Source: Pyrinomonadaceae bacterium (lineage in GTDB: Bacteria > Acidobacteriota > Blastocatellia > Pyrinomonadales > Pyrinomonadaceae). Taken from it: a stretch of 64,000 nucleotides of DNA. The position numbers and the translations under genes are program-made. The stretch covers positions 62,001 to 126,000 of the forward strand of contig JAJQRF010000012.1 of the NCBI GenBank assembly GCA_021228405.1. Direction: 5' to 3'. Below are positions 25,190 to 34,866 of the stretch, one piece after another (position 1 is the first letter of the stretch; every line of letters begins with the position of its first letter). Under the pieces are notes generated by a model that worked only from the letters and a program-made list of their open reading frames with translations, was not told where the DNA came from and ran no database searches.

Positions 25190-26107
25190 ATGCGAAAATT
25201 TTTGTTTGGTATCTTAACCCTGGTTTCCTGTGTTTCGCTCGCTTCGGCGCACGTTTCCCTGTTGAATGATGTCCATAAGCACTCGGATAAACAACAAACC
25301 GTTATCAAAACGGAAAAAGTGAACGGAAACGTTTACGTGCTGTTCGGACAAGGCGGAAATATCGGCGTTTCGTCGGGCACGGACGGGATTCTGATGATCG
25401 ACGATCAATTCGACCGTCTTGCCGAACAGATCAAAGCCGCGCTGAAAACGCTCGGCTCGGAAAAACCGCGCTTTCTTTTTAACACGCATTGGCACGGCGA
25501 TCACACCGGCGGAAATATGATTTTCGGGAAAGACGCGATCATCGTCGCGCACGAAAACGTCCGGAAACGTCTTTCGACACCGAATTCGGGCGGCAGAGAG
25601 TTCAAACCGCTCGATGCGGTCGGGTTGCCGATGATTACTTACGGACAAGGTTTGTCGATTCATTTCAACGGCGAAGAAGTTCGCGCCGTCCATTTTCCGA
25701 GCGGACACACCGACGGCGACACAGCAATATTTTTTACCGGCTCGAATGTCGTCCATCTCGGCGATGACTTTTTCGCAGGAAAATTTCCCTTCGTCGATCT
25801 CAACAGCGGCGGAAGCGTCGAAGGTTTAGCGAAAAATATCGGCGAATTGATCAAGCTAATTCCTGCCGATGCAAAAATAATTCCCGGTCACGGACCGATT
25901 TCCAACGTCAACGACTTGAAGAATTATCATCAAATGCTCATCGAAACGACGACTTTGGTAAGGGATAAAATGAAAACCAAAACGCTCGATGCGATCAAAA
26001 AGGAAGGTTTGCCGGATAAGTATAAGGATTGGGGAACCGGTTTTATCAAAACCGATGCCTGGATCGAAACGATCTATAAAAGCTATTCGCCCGAAGCGAA
26101 GAAATAA
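25190..26107 (+). CDS. Secreted MBL-fold metallo-hydrolase
   Basis: A 305-residue protein with a signal peptide (FLFGILTLVSCVSLASA). The zinc motif NTHWHGDHTGGN, the third-ligand segment FPSGHTDGDTAIFF, HLGDDFF and IIPGHGPISN are all present, so it is likely catalytically competent. It resembles QPE/beta-lactamase-like periplasmic hydrolases (class B family) rather than glyoxalase II. Whether it hydrolyses beta-lactams cannot be decided here. GGAG lies upstream of the ATG. Confidence 0.9.
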   Translation: MRKFLFGILTLVSCVSLASAHVSLLNDVHKHSDKQQTVIKTEKVNGNVYVLFGQGGNIGVSSGTDGILMIDDQFDRLAEQIKAALKTLGSEKPRFLFNTHWHGDHTGGNMIFGKDAIIVAHENVRKRLSTPNSGGREFKPLDAVGLPMITYGQGLSIHFNGEEVRAVHFPSGHTDGDTAIFFTGSNVVHLGDDFFAGKFPFVDLNSGGSVEGLAKNIGELIKLIPADAKIIPGHGPISNVNDLKNYHQMLIETTTLVRDKMKTKTLDAIKKEGLPDKYKDWGTGFIKTDAWIETIYKSYSPEAKK

Positions 26108-26181
26108 ATTACGAATTATCAATTACGAATTACGAATGAAGGAAAACCAAATTCGTAATTCGTAATTTGAAATTCGTAATT
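26108..26181. repeat. Word-type inverted repeat (ATTACGA) between convergent genes
   Basis: The left arm 26108-26137 and right arm 26151-26181 are made of ATTACGA/TTCGTAA words. It fills the whole gap between the MBL stop and the aldolase stop, so it may double as a bidirectional terminator. It is the same family as 19261-19344. Confidence 0.8.
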
Positions 26182-27258
26182 CTAAGCTACTGTGACTTCT
26201 TCAGCCAGATAAACGTCTTGAATCGCGTGAAGCAGTTTCGCGCCTTCCGCCATCGGACGTTGGAAAGCTTTGCGACCCGAGATCAAGCCCATTCCGCCGC
26301 CGCGTTTGTTGATAACCGCGGTGCGGATTGCGTCCACCGTATCGCTTTCGCCTTTTGATTCGCCGCCCGAATTGATAAGTCCGGCGCGTCCCATATAACA
26401 ATTTGCAACCTGATAACGAACGAGGTCGATCGGATGATCGCTCGAAAGTTCGCTATAGATTTTCGGATTCGTTTTGCCGTAACTGCTTTCGACGTTCAGC
26501 ATATTATAGCCGCCGTTTCTTTCGGGCAGTTTTTGTTTGATGATGTCCGCCTGAATCGTCACGCCGAGATGATTTGCCTGTCCGGTCAAATCAGCCGAAG
26601 TGTGCATATCGCCGTCCGCGCCTTTGAATTTATTGTTGCGTAAGTAGCACCAGAGAATCGTCGCCATTCCAAGCTCGTGCGCGTAGGCAAACGCTTCGGA
26701 AACTTCCGTGATCTGACGCGTCGATTCGTCCGAACCGAAATAGATCGTCGCACCGACCGCCACCGCCCCCATATTTTTCGCCTGTTCGATCGTGCCGAAC
26801 ATCACCTGGTCGAACTTGTTCGGGTAAGTCAAAAGTTCGTTGTGATTGATCTTGACGACAAACGGAATTTTATGCGCGTATTTGCGGGCGACCATTCCGA
26901 GCACGCCGTAAGTCGAAGCAACCGCGTTGCAACCGCCTTCGATGGCAAGCTTGACGATATTTTCGGGGTCGAAATACGCCGGATTAGGAGCGAAACTCGC
27001 GCCCGCACTGTGCTCGATCCCCTGATCGACGGGCAAAATCGAAAGATAACCCGTTTTCGCCAATCTGCCGTTATCGAAAAGCGTTTGAAGTGAACGTAAA
27101 ACATTCGGATTCCGGTCCGAATCCAACCAAACCTTGTCAACGAAATCCGCACCCGGAACGTGCAGACTTTCCTTCGGAATCTTCGGCGTGGAATAGCCGA
27201 GCAGACTTTCCGCGTCCGCTCCCAAAAGTTCCTGAATCTTACTGTAATTTACAGCCAT
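26182..27258 (-). CDS. fbaB: Class I fructose-bisphosphate aldolase (FbaB/DhnA type)
   Basis: A 358-residue enzyme, close to the 350 residues of E. coli FbaB. The DhnA-type features include [31 protein letters not shown] and the Schiff-base lysine region [13 protein letters not shown], followed by the phosphate-binding glycine-rich INSGGESKG and [10 protein letters not shown]. It cleaves fructose-1,6-bisphosphate to dihydroxyacetone phosphate and glyceraldehyde-3-phosphate in glycolysis/gluconeogenesis. AGGAG lies upstream of the ATG. Confidence 0.95.
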   Translation of the reverse strand: MAVNYSKIQELLGADAESLLGYSTPKIPKESLHVPGADFVDKVWLDSDRNPNVLRSLQTLFDNGRLAKTGYLSILPVDQGIEHSAGASFAPNPAYFDPENIVKLAIEGGCNAVASTYGVLGMVARKYAHKIPFVVKINHNELLTYPNKFDQVMFGTIEQAKNMGAVAVGATIYFGSDESTRQITEVSEAFAYAHELGMATILWCYLRNNKFKGADGDMHTSADLTGQANHLGVTIQADIIKQKLPERNGGYNMLNVESSYGKTNPKIYSELSSDHPIDLVRYQVANCYMGRAGLINSGGESKGESDTVDAIRTAVINKRGGGMGLISGRKAFQRPMAEGAKLLHAIQDVYLAEEVTVA

Positions 27259-27499
27259 TTTATTTCTCCTGAAAATTATAGAATTTTATAAAAACAAATG
27301 ATTTTGCCGAGATTATAACATAAAATATTTTTTCTGCCTTATCGAAATAATTCTTTACTTTGTGCTTCTATTTTTTGTAAAATAAGCACGAAAATTAATA
27401 CAAATTAATTATCAGCCCCGTAAACCCGAAAATTTAAGGACTTAGCCCGCATCTTATTTATGCGGTGGACATTATCGTTAGTATATTTTTGAGGCATTA

Positions 27500-29485
27500 A
27501 TGAAATCCTTGCTCTTCCGAAAGCATTACTCGATGCTTTTCGTTTTCTGCTGTCTATTTATATTCTCACACACCGTTTTTGCCGATGAAACTTATTGGAA
27601 GCCCGTCACCCCGGCAGAGCTTCAAATCAAAACTCCGCAGGTCGAACCCGATGCCGATGCCGAAGCGATCTTCTGGGAAGTCCGCCTCGATAACAAAAAA
27701 GCCAACAGACTTTCATATAAACATTATGTCCGCGTCAAGATTTTTACCGAGCGCGGGCGCGAAAAATTCAGTAAATTCGATATTCCGTTTCTGAAAGGAA
27801 AAAAAGTCGAGGACGTTGCCGCCCGCGTTATCAAACCCGACGGTACGATCATTCCGCTTTTACAGAGCGACATTTTTGAACGCGAAATTGTGACGCTCAG
27901 AAAGATCAAGATCAAGGCGAAATCTTTTGCGGTTCCGGGTATCGAACCCGGCGTTATCGTCGAATATCAATACCGTGAAATATTTAAGAACGATTCGGCA
28001 GGCGGCGAAAGAATGATTTTCCAGCGCGATATTCCGCTTCAAAAAGTAACTTATTATGTGCGTCCGTATGAAAATATGACGCTGATTCCCAAGTTTTACA
28101 ATATGCCTGAAGCCCGTTTCGTAAAAGCACCGACTGAAGAAGGTTTCAGTATGATTACGGTCGATAATGTTCCTGCCCTGAAAGAGGAACCTTATATGCC
28201 GCCCGATGACGAAGTCCGGCGTTGGGGATATTTATCGTATCAATCTTTCGATTCGCTTTTTCAATGGAGCCGTGTCAGCCAATATTACGGAAGTTTTTTG
28301 ACGGAAATATTTAAACCGAACAAGGAAATCGAGCAAAAGGCAGTTGAAATAACTTCCGGTGCAGTTACGCAGGAAGACAAACTCCGAAAGATTTATGATT
28401 TCGTGCAAAAAAACATCAGGAATATCACCTTCGATCCAAGGCTGACCGACGACCAGCGTGAAAGTGTGCAATTTAAGGAAATAGTTCAGGTTTTGAGAAT
28501 GCGCACGGGAAATGTGCAGCTCATCGACCTGCTTTTTGCGGCATTGGCAAAATCCTACGGATTTGAAGTTAATCTTTTGCTGACCGGAGACCGCAGTGAA
28601 AATTTTTTTACGCCGGAAAAATATAACAATCCCGGATTTATCAATCCGGCAGGAATCGCTGTCAAAGTTGACAAGGAATGGAAGTTTTTCAATCCTGGTT
28701 TACCGTTTCTGCCTTATGGAAAGATGGTTTGGTATGAAGAAAACCTAAACTCGATGCTTGTCGGCGAGAACGGTTATATCTGGAAACAAACGCCGCTTTC
28801 CGACATTTCAACAACCGTTGTGAGGCGTAACGCGAAATTCAAACTTACCGGGGAAGGAGCACTTGAAGGCACAGTGAAGTTTTTATACGCGGGACATATG
28901 GCGATCAACCGCCGCCGCGAAGTTTATATGAGTTCGCCGGAAAAACGCGAAGAAGCCTTTAAGGAAGAGATCAAAAAAAATATCAGTGCCGCAGAAATAT
29001 CGGAGTTTGCCATCGAAAACTTTGAGGATAACGAAAAGCCGCTGACTTATTCCTTCAAGATCAAAGTTCCGAATTATGCCCAGAAAACGGGCAAACGGCT
29101 TTTCGTCCAACCCGGTTTTTTTGAATACGGAAGCACTCCCGTTTTTTCATCTTCGACGCGCACGAACGACATTTACTTTCCGTATCCGTGGTCGGAAAAA
29201 GATTATGTGGAAATAGAATTGCCGACAGGCTTTTCGCTCGACAATGCAGATGCGCCCGGAGATGTCGGCGACCCGGCTAAGATCGGGCAATTGAAAATTG
29301 CGATGAGTCTTGATAACGCAAAAAACACTTTGAAATATCAACGCACTTTTCACTTCGGCGGCGGCGGCAATATTCTTTTTCCCGCTTCGTCGTATCAGCC
29401 CCTGAAAAGCTTGTTTGATTCGTTTCATAAAGCCGATACGCATACGATCACGCTGAAAAGCAGTAGTCCTGAAACTAAACAGTAA
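27500..29485 (+). CDS. Secreted DUF3857 protein, transglutaminase-like domain degenerate (copy 1)
   Basis: A 661-residue protein with a signal peptide (MLFVFCCLFIFSHTVFA). The DUF3857 domain covers about residues 60-210 (FTERGREKFSKFDIPF, RVIKPDGTIIPL) and a transglutaminase-like region about 270-410. Compared with copy 3 (31600), the catalytic Cys position holds Val (RTGNVQLIDLLFAALA), the His position Asn (FINPAG) and the Asp position Asn (FFNPG), so it should be inactive. It is strongly similar to copy 2. A beta-rich C-terminal domain ends the protein. Confidence 0.88.
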   Translation: MKSLLFRKHYSMLFVFCCLFIFSHTVFADETYWKPVTPAELQIKTPQVEPDADAEAIFWEVRLDNKKANRLSYKHYVRVKIFTERGREKFSKFDIPFLKGKKVEDVAARVIKPDGTIIPLLQSDIFEREIVTLRKIKIKAKSFAVPGIEPGVIVEYQYREIFKNDSAGGERMIFQRDIPLQKVTYYVRPYENMTLIPKFYNMPEARFVKAPTEEGFSMITVDNVPALKEEPYMPPDDEVRRWGYLSYQSFDSLFQWSRVSQYYGSFLTEIFKPNKEIEQKAVEITSGAVTQEDKLRKIYDFVQKNIRNITFDPRLTDDQRESVQFKEIVQVLRMRTGNVQLIDLLFAALAKSYGFEVNLLLTGDRSENFFTPEKYNNPGFINPAGIAVKVDKEWKFFNPGLPFLPYGKMVWYEENLNSMLVGENGYIWKQTPLSDISTTVVRRNAKFKLTGEGALEGTVKFLYAGHMAINRRREVYMSSPEKREEAFKEEIKKNISAAEISEFAIENFEDNEKPLTYSFKIKVPNYAQKTGKRLFVQPGFFEYGSTPVFSSSTRTNDIYFPYPWSEKDYVEIELPTGFSLDNADAPGDVGDPAKIGQLKIAMSLDNAKNTLKYQRTFHFGGGGNILFPASSYQPLKSLFDSFHKADTHTITLKSSSPETKQ

Positions 29486-29570
29486 ATTTTTAAGAAAATA
29501 AGCCATTTTCTAATCGAATTGACTGAACATATCAGCCGATTCTTTATATTCCAGAGAGGTAAATTAAATT

Positions 29571-31529
29571 ATGTATTATCCCGCCAAGCAATCCGTTTTG
29601 CTTTTTCTTTTTTGTCTGATTTTGCTGTGCCCGCAAAATCTTTTTGCCGGCGACGAGTGGCGACCGGTTACGCCTATCGAACTGCAAGCCAAAACTCCAC
29701 AGGTTGAACCCGATGCCGATGCCGAAGCGATCTTCTGGGAAGTCCGCGTCGATGACACCAGTGCCGATCTGGTGATGAATCACTACATCCGCGTTAAGGT
29801 CTTTACCGAACGCGGACGTGAAAAATACAGCAAGATCGATATTCCGTTTCAGAAAGGCATCAAAATCAAAAATATTATGGCTCGCGTCATTAAACCGGAC
29901 GGATCGATGGTCGAATTAGCCAAAGCCGATATTTTTGAACGGGAGATCGTGAAAGCGGATAAAATTAAAGTAAAAGCAAAATCTTTCGCCGTTCCCAATA
30001 TCGAATCAGGTGTAATTCTTGAATATCGCTATCAGGAAATCCACCAGAGCAGTTGGGCGAACAATATGCGGATGTTTTTCCAACACGATATTCCCATCCA
30101 AAATATTACCTATTATTTCAGACCCTCAAACAACGGAAGGTCTTTGACCTTCAATATGAAAGAAAACTTTGTCAAAGATAAAGATGGCTATTATAAAGCC
30201 TCATTGACAAACGTTCCGGCGATCAAAGAAGAATCGCAGATGCCGCCCGAAGACGAAGTTCGCGCCTGGTCATTGATCTATTATTGGAATCAAAAAGACG
30301 ACAATATGGACATCTGGGCGACGATCGGCGGTGTGATCGTGCAGGTTTGGGATGTCAAAGATACGCTCAAACCCGCCAAAGACATAAAAGCCGCCGCCCA
30401 GCAAATAATTGCCGGAGCGACCGCGCCGGACGAACAGCTTGCTAAATTATTCGACTTCTGCAAAACGAAAGTAAAAAATATCACCTACGACACGCAGTTG
30501 ACCGAGGAGCAGAAAGACGAGATAAAACCGAACAAATCGGCTTCCAATACTTATAAAAAGTTACAGGGAACGGATGAAGACATCAATGAGCTTTTCGCTG
30601 CGCTTGCCGCCTCGCTCGGCTATGAAACCAGGCTGGCTTTCGGCGGGGACCGAAGCAAGAAGTTTTTTAATCCGACTCAGACGCACGCCTCCTTTGTCCA
30701 CTTTTCGGCGGTCGGCGTGAAGGCAAATAACGAATGGAAATACTTTGATCCGGGCAATCCGTTTGTTCCTTACGGAATGCTTGCCTGGCAGGAAGAAGAT
30801 ACTTCCGTCCTGTTGCTCGGTTATAAAGATTTTATGACGGCAAAAACTCCGTATTCAAAAGTGGATAACTCGCTTGCGAAACGCACCGGAAGATTCAAAC
30901 TGCTTGAAGACGGAACACTCGAAGGAAAAGTCAAAATCGAATACACCGGACAGCTTGCCTACACCTATAAAATGGATAACTACAAGGAATCGGCGGCAAA
31001 ACGCGAAGAGATGTTGAAGGATTCTGTAAAAAGCCGTATCAGCACCGCAGAAATTTCTGAAATAAGCGTGGAAAATGCCGCCGACAGTGAGAAACCTTTT
31101 GTCTATCAATATACCGTCAAAATTCCGAATTATGCGCAGAAAACCGGAAAACGGCTGTTCCTGCAACCCGGCTTTTTTGAGTATGGCGTAAGTCCGATGT
31201 TTTCCACGGCAACCCGCCAATATCCCATCTTTTTCCATTTTCCATGGTCGGAAAATGATGATATTGAAATACAATTGCCGAAAGATTTCTCATTGGATAA
31301 TGCCGAATCGCCGGAAAAACTTGCCGATCCGAGCAGGATCAGCTTACTGGATATTTCAATCGGGATCGATAAAACAAAAAATGTATTAAAATATAATCGG
31401 TATTTCTATTTCGGAAATAACGGGAAAACCCTTTTCGGCAAAGAGGTATATCAGCCGCTGAAAGGTTTGTTCGATGCTTTCCATAAAGCGGATACCCACA
31501 CGATCACGCTTAAACAAGCTGGTAATTAA
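29571..31529 (+). CDS. Secreted DUF3857 protein, transglutaminase-like domain partly degenerate (copy 2)
   Basis: A 652-residue paralogue of copy 1 with a signal peptide (VLLFLFCLILLCPQNLFA) and the same architecture. The catalytic Cys position is Asp (GTDEDINELFAALA), but the His (FVHFSAVGV) and Asp (KYFDPG) positions are kept. No other cysteine is near, so transglutaminase or peptidase activity is unlikely. It follows copy 1 by 85 bp with a GAGAGG site and no terminator, so the two are probably co-transcribed. Confidence 0.88.
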   Translation: MYYPAKQSVLLFLFCLILLCPQNLFAGDEWRPVTPIELQAKTPQVEPDADAEAIFWEVRVDDTSADLVMNHYIRVKVFTERGREKYSKIDIPFQKGIKIKNIMARVIKPDGSMVELAKADIFEREIVKADKIKVKAKSFAVPNIESGVILEYRYQEIHQSSWANNMRMFFQHDIPIQNITYYFRPSNNGRSLTFNMKENFVKDKDGYYKASLTNVPAIKEESQMPPEDEVRAWSLIYYWNQKDDNMDIWATIGGVIVQVWDVKDTLKPAKDIKAAAQQIIAGATAPDEQLAKLFDFCKTKVKNITYDTQLTEEQKDEIKPNKSASNTYKKLQGTDEDINELFAALAASLGYETRLAFGGDRSKKFFNPTQTHASFVHFSAVGVKANNEWKYFDPGNPFVPYGMLAWQEEDTSVLLLGYKDFMTAKTPYSKVDNSLAKRTGRFKLLEDGTLEGKVKIEYTGQLAYTYKMDNYKESAAKREEMLKDSVKSRISTAEISEISVENAADSEKPFVYQYTVKIPNYAQKTGKRLFLQPGFFEYGVSPMFSTATRQYPIFFHFPWSENDDIEIQLPKDFSLDNAESPEKLADPSRISLLDISIGIDKTKNVLKYNRYFYFGNNGKTLFGKEVYQPLKGLFDAFHKADTHTITLKQAGN

Positions 31530-31536
31530 CCGGAGA

Positions 31537-31567
31537 GGATAAGCGTAAATTCGGTTTACGCTTATCC
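31537..31567 (+). terminator. 13-bp hairpin with TTCGG loop between DUF3857 copies 2 and 3
   Basis: A perfect stem GGATAAGCGTAAA (31537-31549 with 31555-31567), loop TTCGG, then a moderately T-rich tail (GTCCGTCTTTT). It can act as a terminator or attenuator separating copy 3 from copies 1-2. Confidence 0.7.
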
Positions 31568-31599
31568 GTCCGTCTTTTATTTATTGGAGATTTTAGAAT

Positions 31600-33564
31600 A
31601 TGTATCCTCGTTTACTAACTGCGATTTTTTCAGTTTTGTTTTTAACCGCAAACTTTTACGCCGGAGATGAAATTCCGGGTTGGATGCACCAAGCCGGTCA
31701 ATTGCCCGTGCCGGCTTATGACAAGGATGTTCCTGCGGTAGTTTTACACGATGAAGAGCAAGTCACGCTCGATTCCGACGGGAAATTGGTCACGGTTGAA
31801 AATTACGCCGTCAAACTAATCAACCGCGAAGGGCGCGGATTTGCCAAGGCAGTCGCTTATTATCTCGTCAGTTCGGGCAAGATTCGGGATATTCAGGGTT
31901 GGCTTTTAAGACCGAACGGAAGCGTCAAATATTACGATAAAAAAATGATCGTCGATGCGATCAGCGATTCCGACGACGTTTACAACGAAGGAAGAGTCAA
32001 AATAATCGATGCTTCCGATGACATCGAAGTGGGCGGAATTTTCGGATATACCGTAATCTCGGAAGATACGCCGCTTTTTTATCAGGATATTTGGAGTTTT
32101 CAAAGCAGACTTCCGACACTCGTTTCGCGCTACAGTTTAAATCTGCCGACGGGTTGGAAGGCTTCGAGCATCACCTTTAATACGGCGGAATTAAAACCGC
32201 AGGTCAGCGGCACCAGCTATACGTGGGAAATGCGGAATCTGATGCCGATTCCGCCCGAACCTTTAAGTCCTTCAGTGGGGAACATCGCGCCGCGCATTTC
32301 GGTCAATTACGCGCCGGAAAACAACGCTAAAACCGTCAACCGTGCGTTTGCAAATTGGACGGATGTTTCGCGTTGGGCAACGGAAATGCACACACCGCAG
32401 GTAATAATTACCGACGAAATTGCCATTAAAGCAAAAGAGTTGACGGCAAATGCCAAAACCGAACTCGAAAAGATTCGCGCCATCGGAAATTTTGTCCAGA
32501 ATCTACAATATATTTCCATCGACATCGGAGTAGGTTACGGAAACGGTTATCGTCCGCGTTCTTCGGTTCAGGTTTTGAACCGCGGTTACGGCGATTGTAA
32601 GGATAAAGCAAATTTAATGCGGGCAATGCTTAAAACGCTGAAGATCGAAGCTTACCCGATCGCAATTTATTCGGGCGATCCGACGTTCGTGCGTGAAGAA
32701 TGGGCTTCACCGCGCCAGTTCAATCATTGCATTATCGCGGTTAAGGTCAGCGACGAAACGAACGCACCGACCATCCTCAATCACGAAAAACTCGGTCGGC
32801 TTTTGATATTCGATGCGACCGACTCCTATACGCCGGTCGGCGATCTGCCCGATTATCTGCAAGGCAGCAACGCGCTAATTATTGCCGGGGACGACGGCGG
32901 GCTGGCGAAAATGCCGACCACGCCGCCTGACACCGATCTTTTGGAACGCACCATTGAAGCCAATCTGACCGAAATGGGCGAACTGAAAGGAAAGATCAGC
33001 GAACGCACGAAAGGTCAGGCTTCGACGGCTTTTCGCCGCGAAATCCGTGAGCTTTCCGCCTCCGACTACAAAAAAGCCGTCGAAGGCTGGCTGACCCGCG
33101 GCGCAACGGGCGCGCAGTTAGTGAGTATGACTCCGAAAGACCGGGAAAGTGAAGCGGGTTTCGATCTCGATGTCGAATTTTCCGCGCCGCGCTACGGTCA
33201 GCTGATGCAGAATCGCTTACTCATTTTCAAACCCGTCATCGTCGGCAGAAGAAACGCCGTTTTTCTGACCGAAGCAAAGCGGAATAATCCGATCGAGATG
33301 GATTCAAATGCAATGAGGGAAACGATCATCTTCAATCTTCCGGCGAATTTTACGGTCGATGAAGTTCCCGATCCGGTGAATCTGGAAACGCCTTTCGGAA
33401 AGTATTCGACAAAATACGAAGTGAAAGACGGTAAACTTCATTTCAGCCGCTTCTTAACGACAAAGCGAATGACGATTCCCGTTGACAAATATGTTTCCGT
33501 CAAGGATTTTTATGCAAAAATTCTTGCCGCCGAACAAGCTCCGGTCGTCCTTTTGCGCAAATAG
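31600..33564 (+). CDS. Secreted DUF3857-transglutaminase protein with intact catalytic triad (copy 3)
   Basis: A 654-residue protein with a signal peptide (LLTAIFSVLFLTANFYA). DUF3857 occupies about residues 50-220 and the transglutaminase core about 270-420. The triad is intact: C333 in RGYGDCKDKANLM, H376 in FNHCIIAV and D405 in LIFDATDSY. The C-terminal beta domain resembles those of copies 1 and 2, but the overall sequence is more distant from them than they are from each other. Bacterial transglutaminase-like enzymes of this type are often peptidases or amidases; the substrate is unknown. Confidence 0.9.
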   Translation: MYPRLLTAIFSVLFLTANFYAGDEIPGWMHQAGQLPVPAYDKDVPAVVLHDEEQVTLDSDGKLVTVENYAVKLINREGRGFAKAVAYYLVSSGKIRDIQGWLLRPNGSVKYYDKKMIVDAISDSDDVYNEGRVKIIDASDDIEVGGIFGYTVISEDTPLFYQDIWSFQSRLPTLVSRYSLNLPTGWKASSITFNTAELKPQVSGTSYTWEMRNLMPIPPEPLSPSVGNIAPRISVNYAPENNAKTVNRAFANWTDVSRWATEMHTPQVIITDEIAIKAKELTANAKTELEKIRAIGNFVQNLQYISIDIGVGYGNGYRPRSSVQVLNRGYGDCKDKANLMRAMLKTLKIEAYPIAIYSGDPTFVREEWASPRQFNHCIIAVKVSDETNAPTILNHEKLGRLLIFDATDSYTPVGDLPDYLQGSNALIIAGDDGGLAKMPTTPPDTDLLERTIEANLTEMGELKGKISERTKGQASTAFRREIRELSASDYKKAVEGWLTRGATGAQLVSMTPKDRESEAGFDLDVEFSAPRYGQLMQNRLLIFKPVIVGRRNAVFLTEAKRNNPIEMDSNAMRETIIFNLPANFTVDEVPDPVNLETPFGKYSTKYEVKDGKLHFSRFLTTKRMTIPVDKYVSVKDFYAKILAAEQAPVVLLRK

Positions 33565-33586
33565 TCTGCCCCAAAATACTAATTGG

Positions 33587-33612
33587 AAGGAGCGATTTTC
33601 AGATCGCTCCTT
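33587..33612. terminator. Terminator after DUF3857 copy 3, overlapping topoisomerase stop
   Basis: A 10-bp stem AAGGAGCGAT / ATCGCTCCTT with a 6-nt loop, followed by TCTTATTC. Its right half encodes the end of the convergent topoisomerase gene. Confidence 0.65.
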
Positions 33613-34669
33613 TCTTATTCAATTCGGTTCTGAACAGTTTCATCAGAGCCTTTTCCTCTGCTTCTTCCTGAATCTTTCTGATCTTTCGCTTTTTTCGCGG
33701 AACAAATTCATCGATCGTAATTCCTGATTCGTAAGATTTGATGATCTTCGGATGAATGTATGAACTCCGGCAAACGGTCGGCGTATTGCCGAGCTGTTCG
33801 GCGACTTTTTTGACCGCATTGAGAACGTTCTTCTTCAAAAGTTTTTCGTCATCACAGCAACCGATTTCCGCCAATTCGAGCGCGGCAAGCAAAGTTCCGC
33901 CCCACGTTCTGAAATCTTTGGCTGAATATTCGGGTGAAGTCGCCGCCTTTAAGTAATTATTGATGTCGGTCGGTTTGATCGAGTGCGGTTTGCCGCTGTC
34001 ATCCAGATAATGAAACAGCTTTCGTGCTTTTCCGATCGATTTCAAATCCTTCATCAAACCTGCCAATTCTTCGTCAACCAGAACTTTGCGGTGTTTGATG
34101 TGATGTTTGCCGACGAAACTGAAGATCAATTCGCCTTTTTTGCCGATTTCGAGATGGCGATTCTGTAAGGTCGTAATGCCGAACGTCTTGTAGTTTTTCA
34201 CGGATTTTTCCGTGCCGACGCGAATATAAAGCGAATTTATCAGGCGCGTCATCACGGCTAAAACCTTTTCACGCGGAAAACCTTCGAGCGAAAGATGTGC
34301 GTTTGTCGTTTGACGAAGCTTCGGCAGAAATTCGCCGAACTTTTCGATCTTTGCAAATTTTTTCTGCTGTTGCTTTTCGGCAAATTTCGGATGATACAAA
34401 TATTGAATTCTTCCCGTCGTATCCATCCCGACGGCTTGCAAACTGCTCGACGCGGCAGGCGAGATACGCACATATTTCCACGCCGGCGGAATAACGAGCG
34501 ATTTTATTCTTTCCAGAATCTTCTCATCAGTAACGTTTTTGCCGTTTTTATCTATGTAATGAAATCCCTTCGTTTTTCCGCCTTTACGCCGAATCCATTT
34601 CGCACGCTTCCCTTTTTCGATGTTCTGTTTTGCTTTGTGTGTGTCAAAAATCGGTGTGTTTTTTATCAT
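33599..34669 (-). CDS. DNA topoisomerase IB (bacterial poxvirus-type)
   Basis: A 356-residue enzyme. The N-terminal domain (KWIRRKGGKTKGFHYID ... VIPPAWKYVRISP) is followed by the catalytic domain with the active-site arginine in YIRVGTEKSVKNYKTFG, lysine in the LQNRHLEI hairpin region, DFRTWGGT, and the nucleophilic tyrosine in CRSSYIHPKI. It relaxes both positive and negative supercoils through a 3'-phosphotyrosine. These enzymes occur patchily in bacteria. AAGG lies upstream of the ATG. Confidence 0.94.
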   Translation of the reverse strand: MIKNTPIFDTHKAKQNIEKGKRAKWIRRKGGKTKGFHYIDKNGKNVTDEKILERIKSLVIPPAWKYVRISPAASSSLQAVGMDTTGRIQYLYHPKFAEKQQQKKFAKIEKFGEFLPKLRQTTNAHLSLEGFPREKVLAVMTRLINSLYIRVGTEKSVKNYKTFGITTLQNRHLEIGKKGELIFSFVGKHHIKHRKVLVDEELAGLMKDLKSIGKARKLFHYLDDSGKPHSIKPTDINNYLKAATSPEYSAKDFRTWGGTLLAALELAEIGCCDDEKLLKKNVLNAVKKVAEQLGNTPTVCRSSYIHPKIIKSYESGITIDEFVPRKKRKIRKIQEEAEEKALMKLFRTELNKKGAI

Positions 34670-34866
34670 TTTACTTTACCTTTTGCCCTATATTTTAAGT
34701 ATATGAAACGCTTATCATCTTTACAATCTTTTTTCGTAAAATCCCGATAAATACTGGATAAAATTGTATTTTTCGATTGTTTTCGTGAAACGAAAATGCT
34801 ATGATTTAGACAACTTGTTTCACAGATGCAACATCTAATCAAACAAGAAAGGACGAGGAGAAAATT

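Noticed and set aside
27259-27499. Riboswitch upstream of the DUF3857 genes
   Set aside because: A small CCGCAT/ATGCGG hairpin is present but no known aptamer core or terminator/anti-terminator pair is seen.
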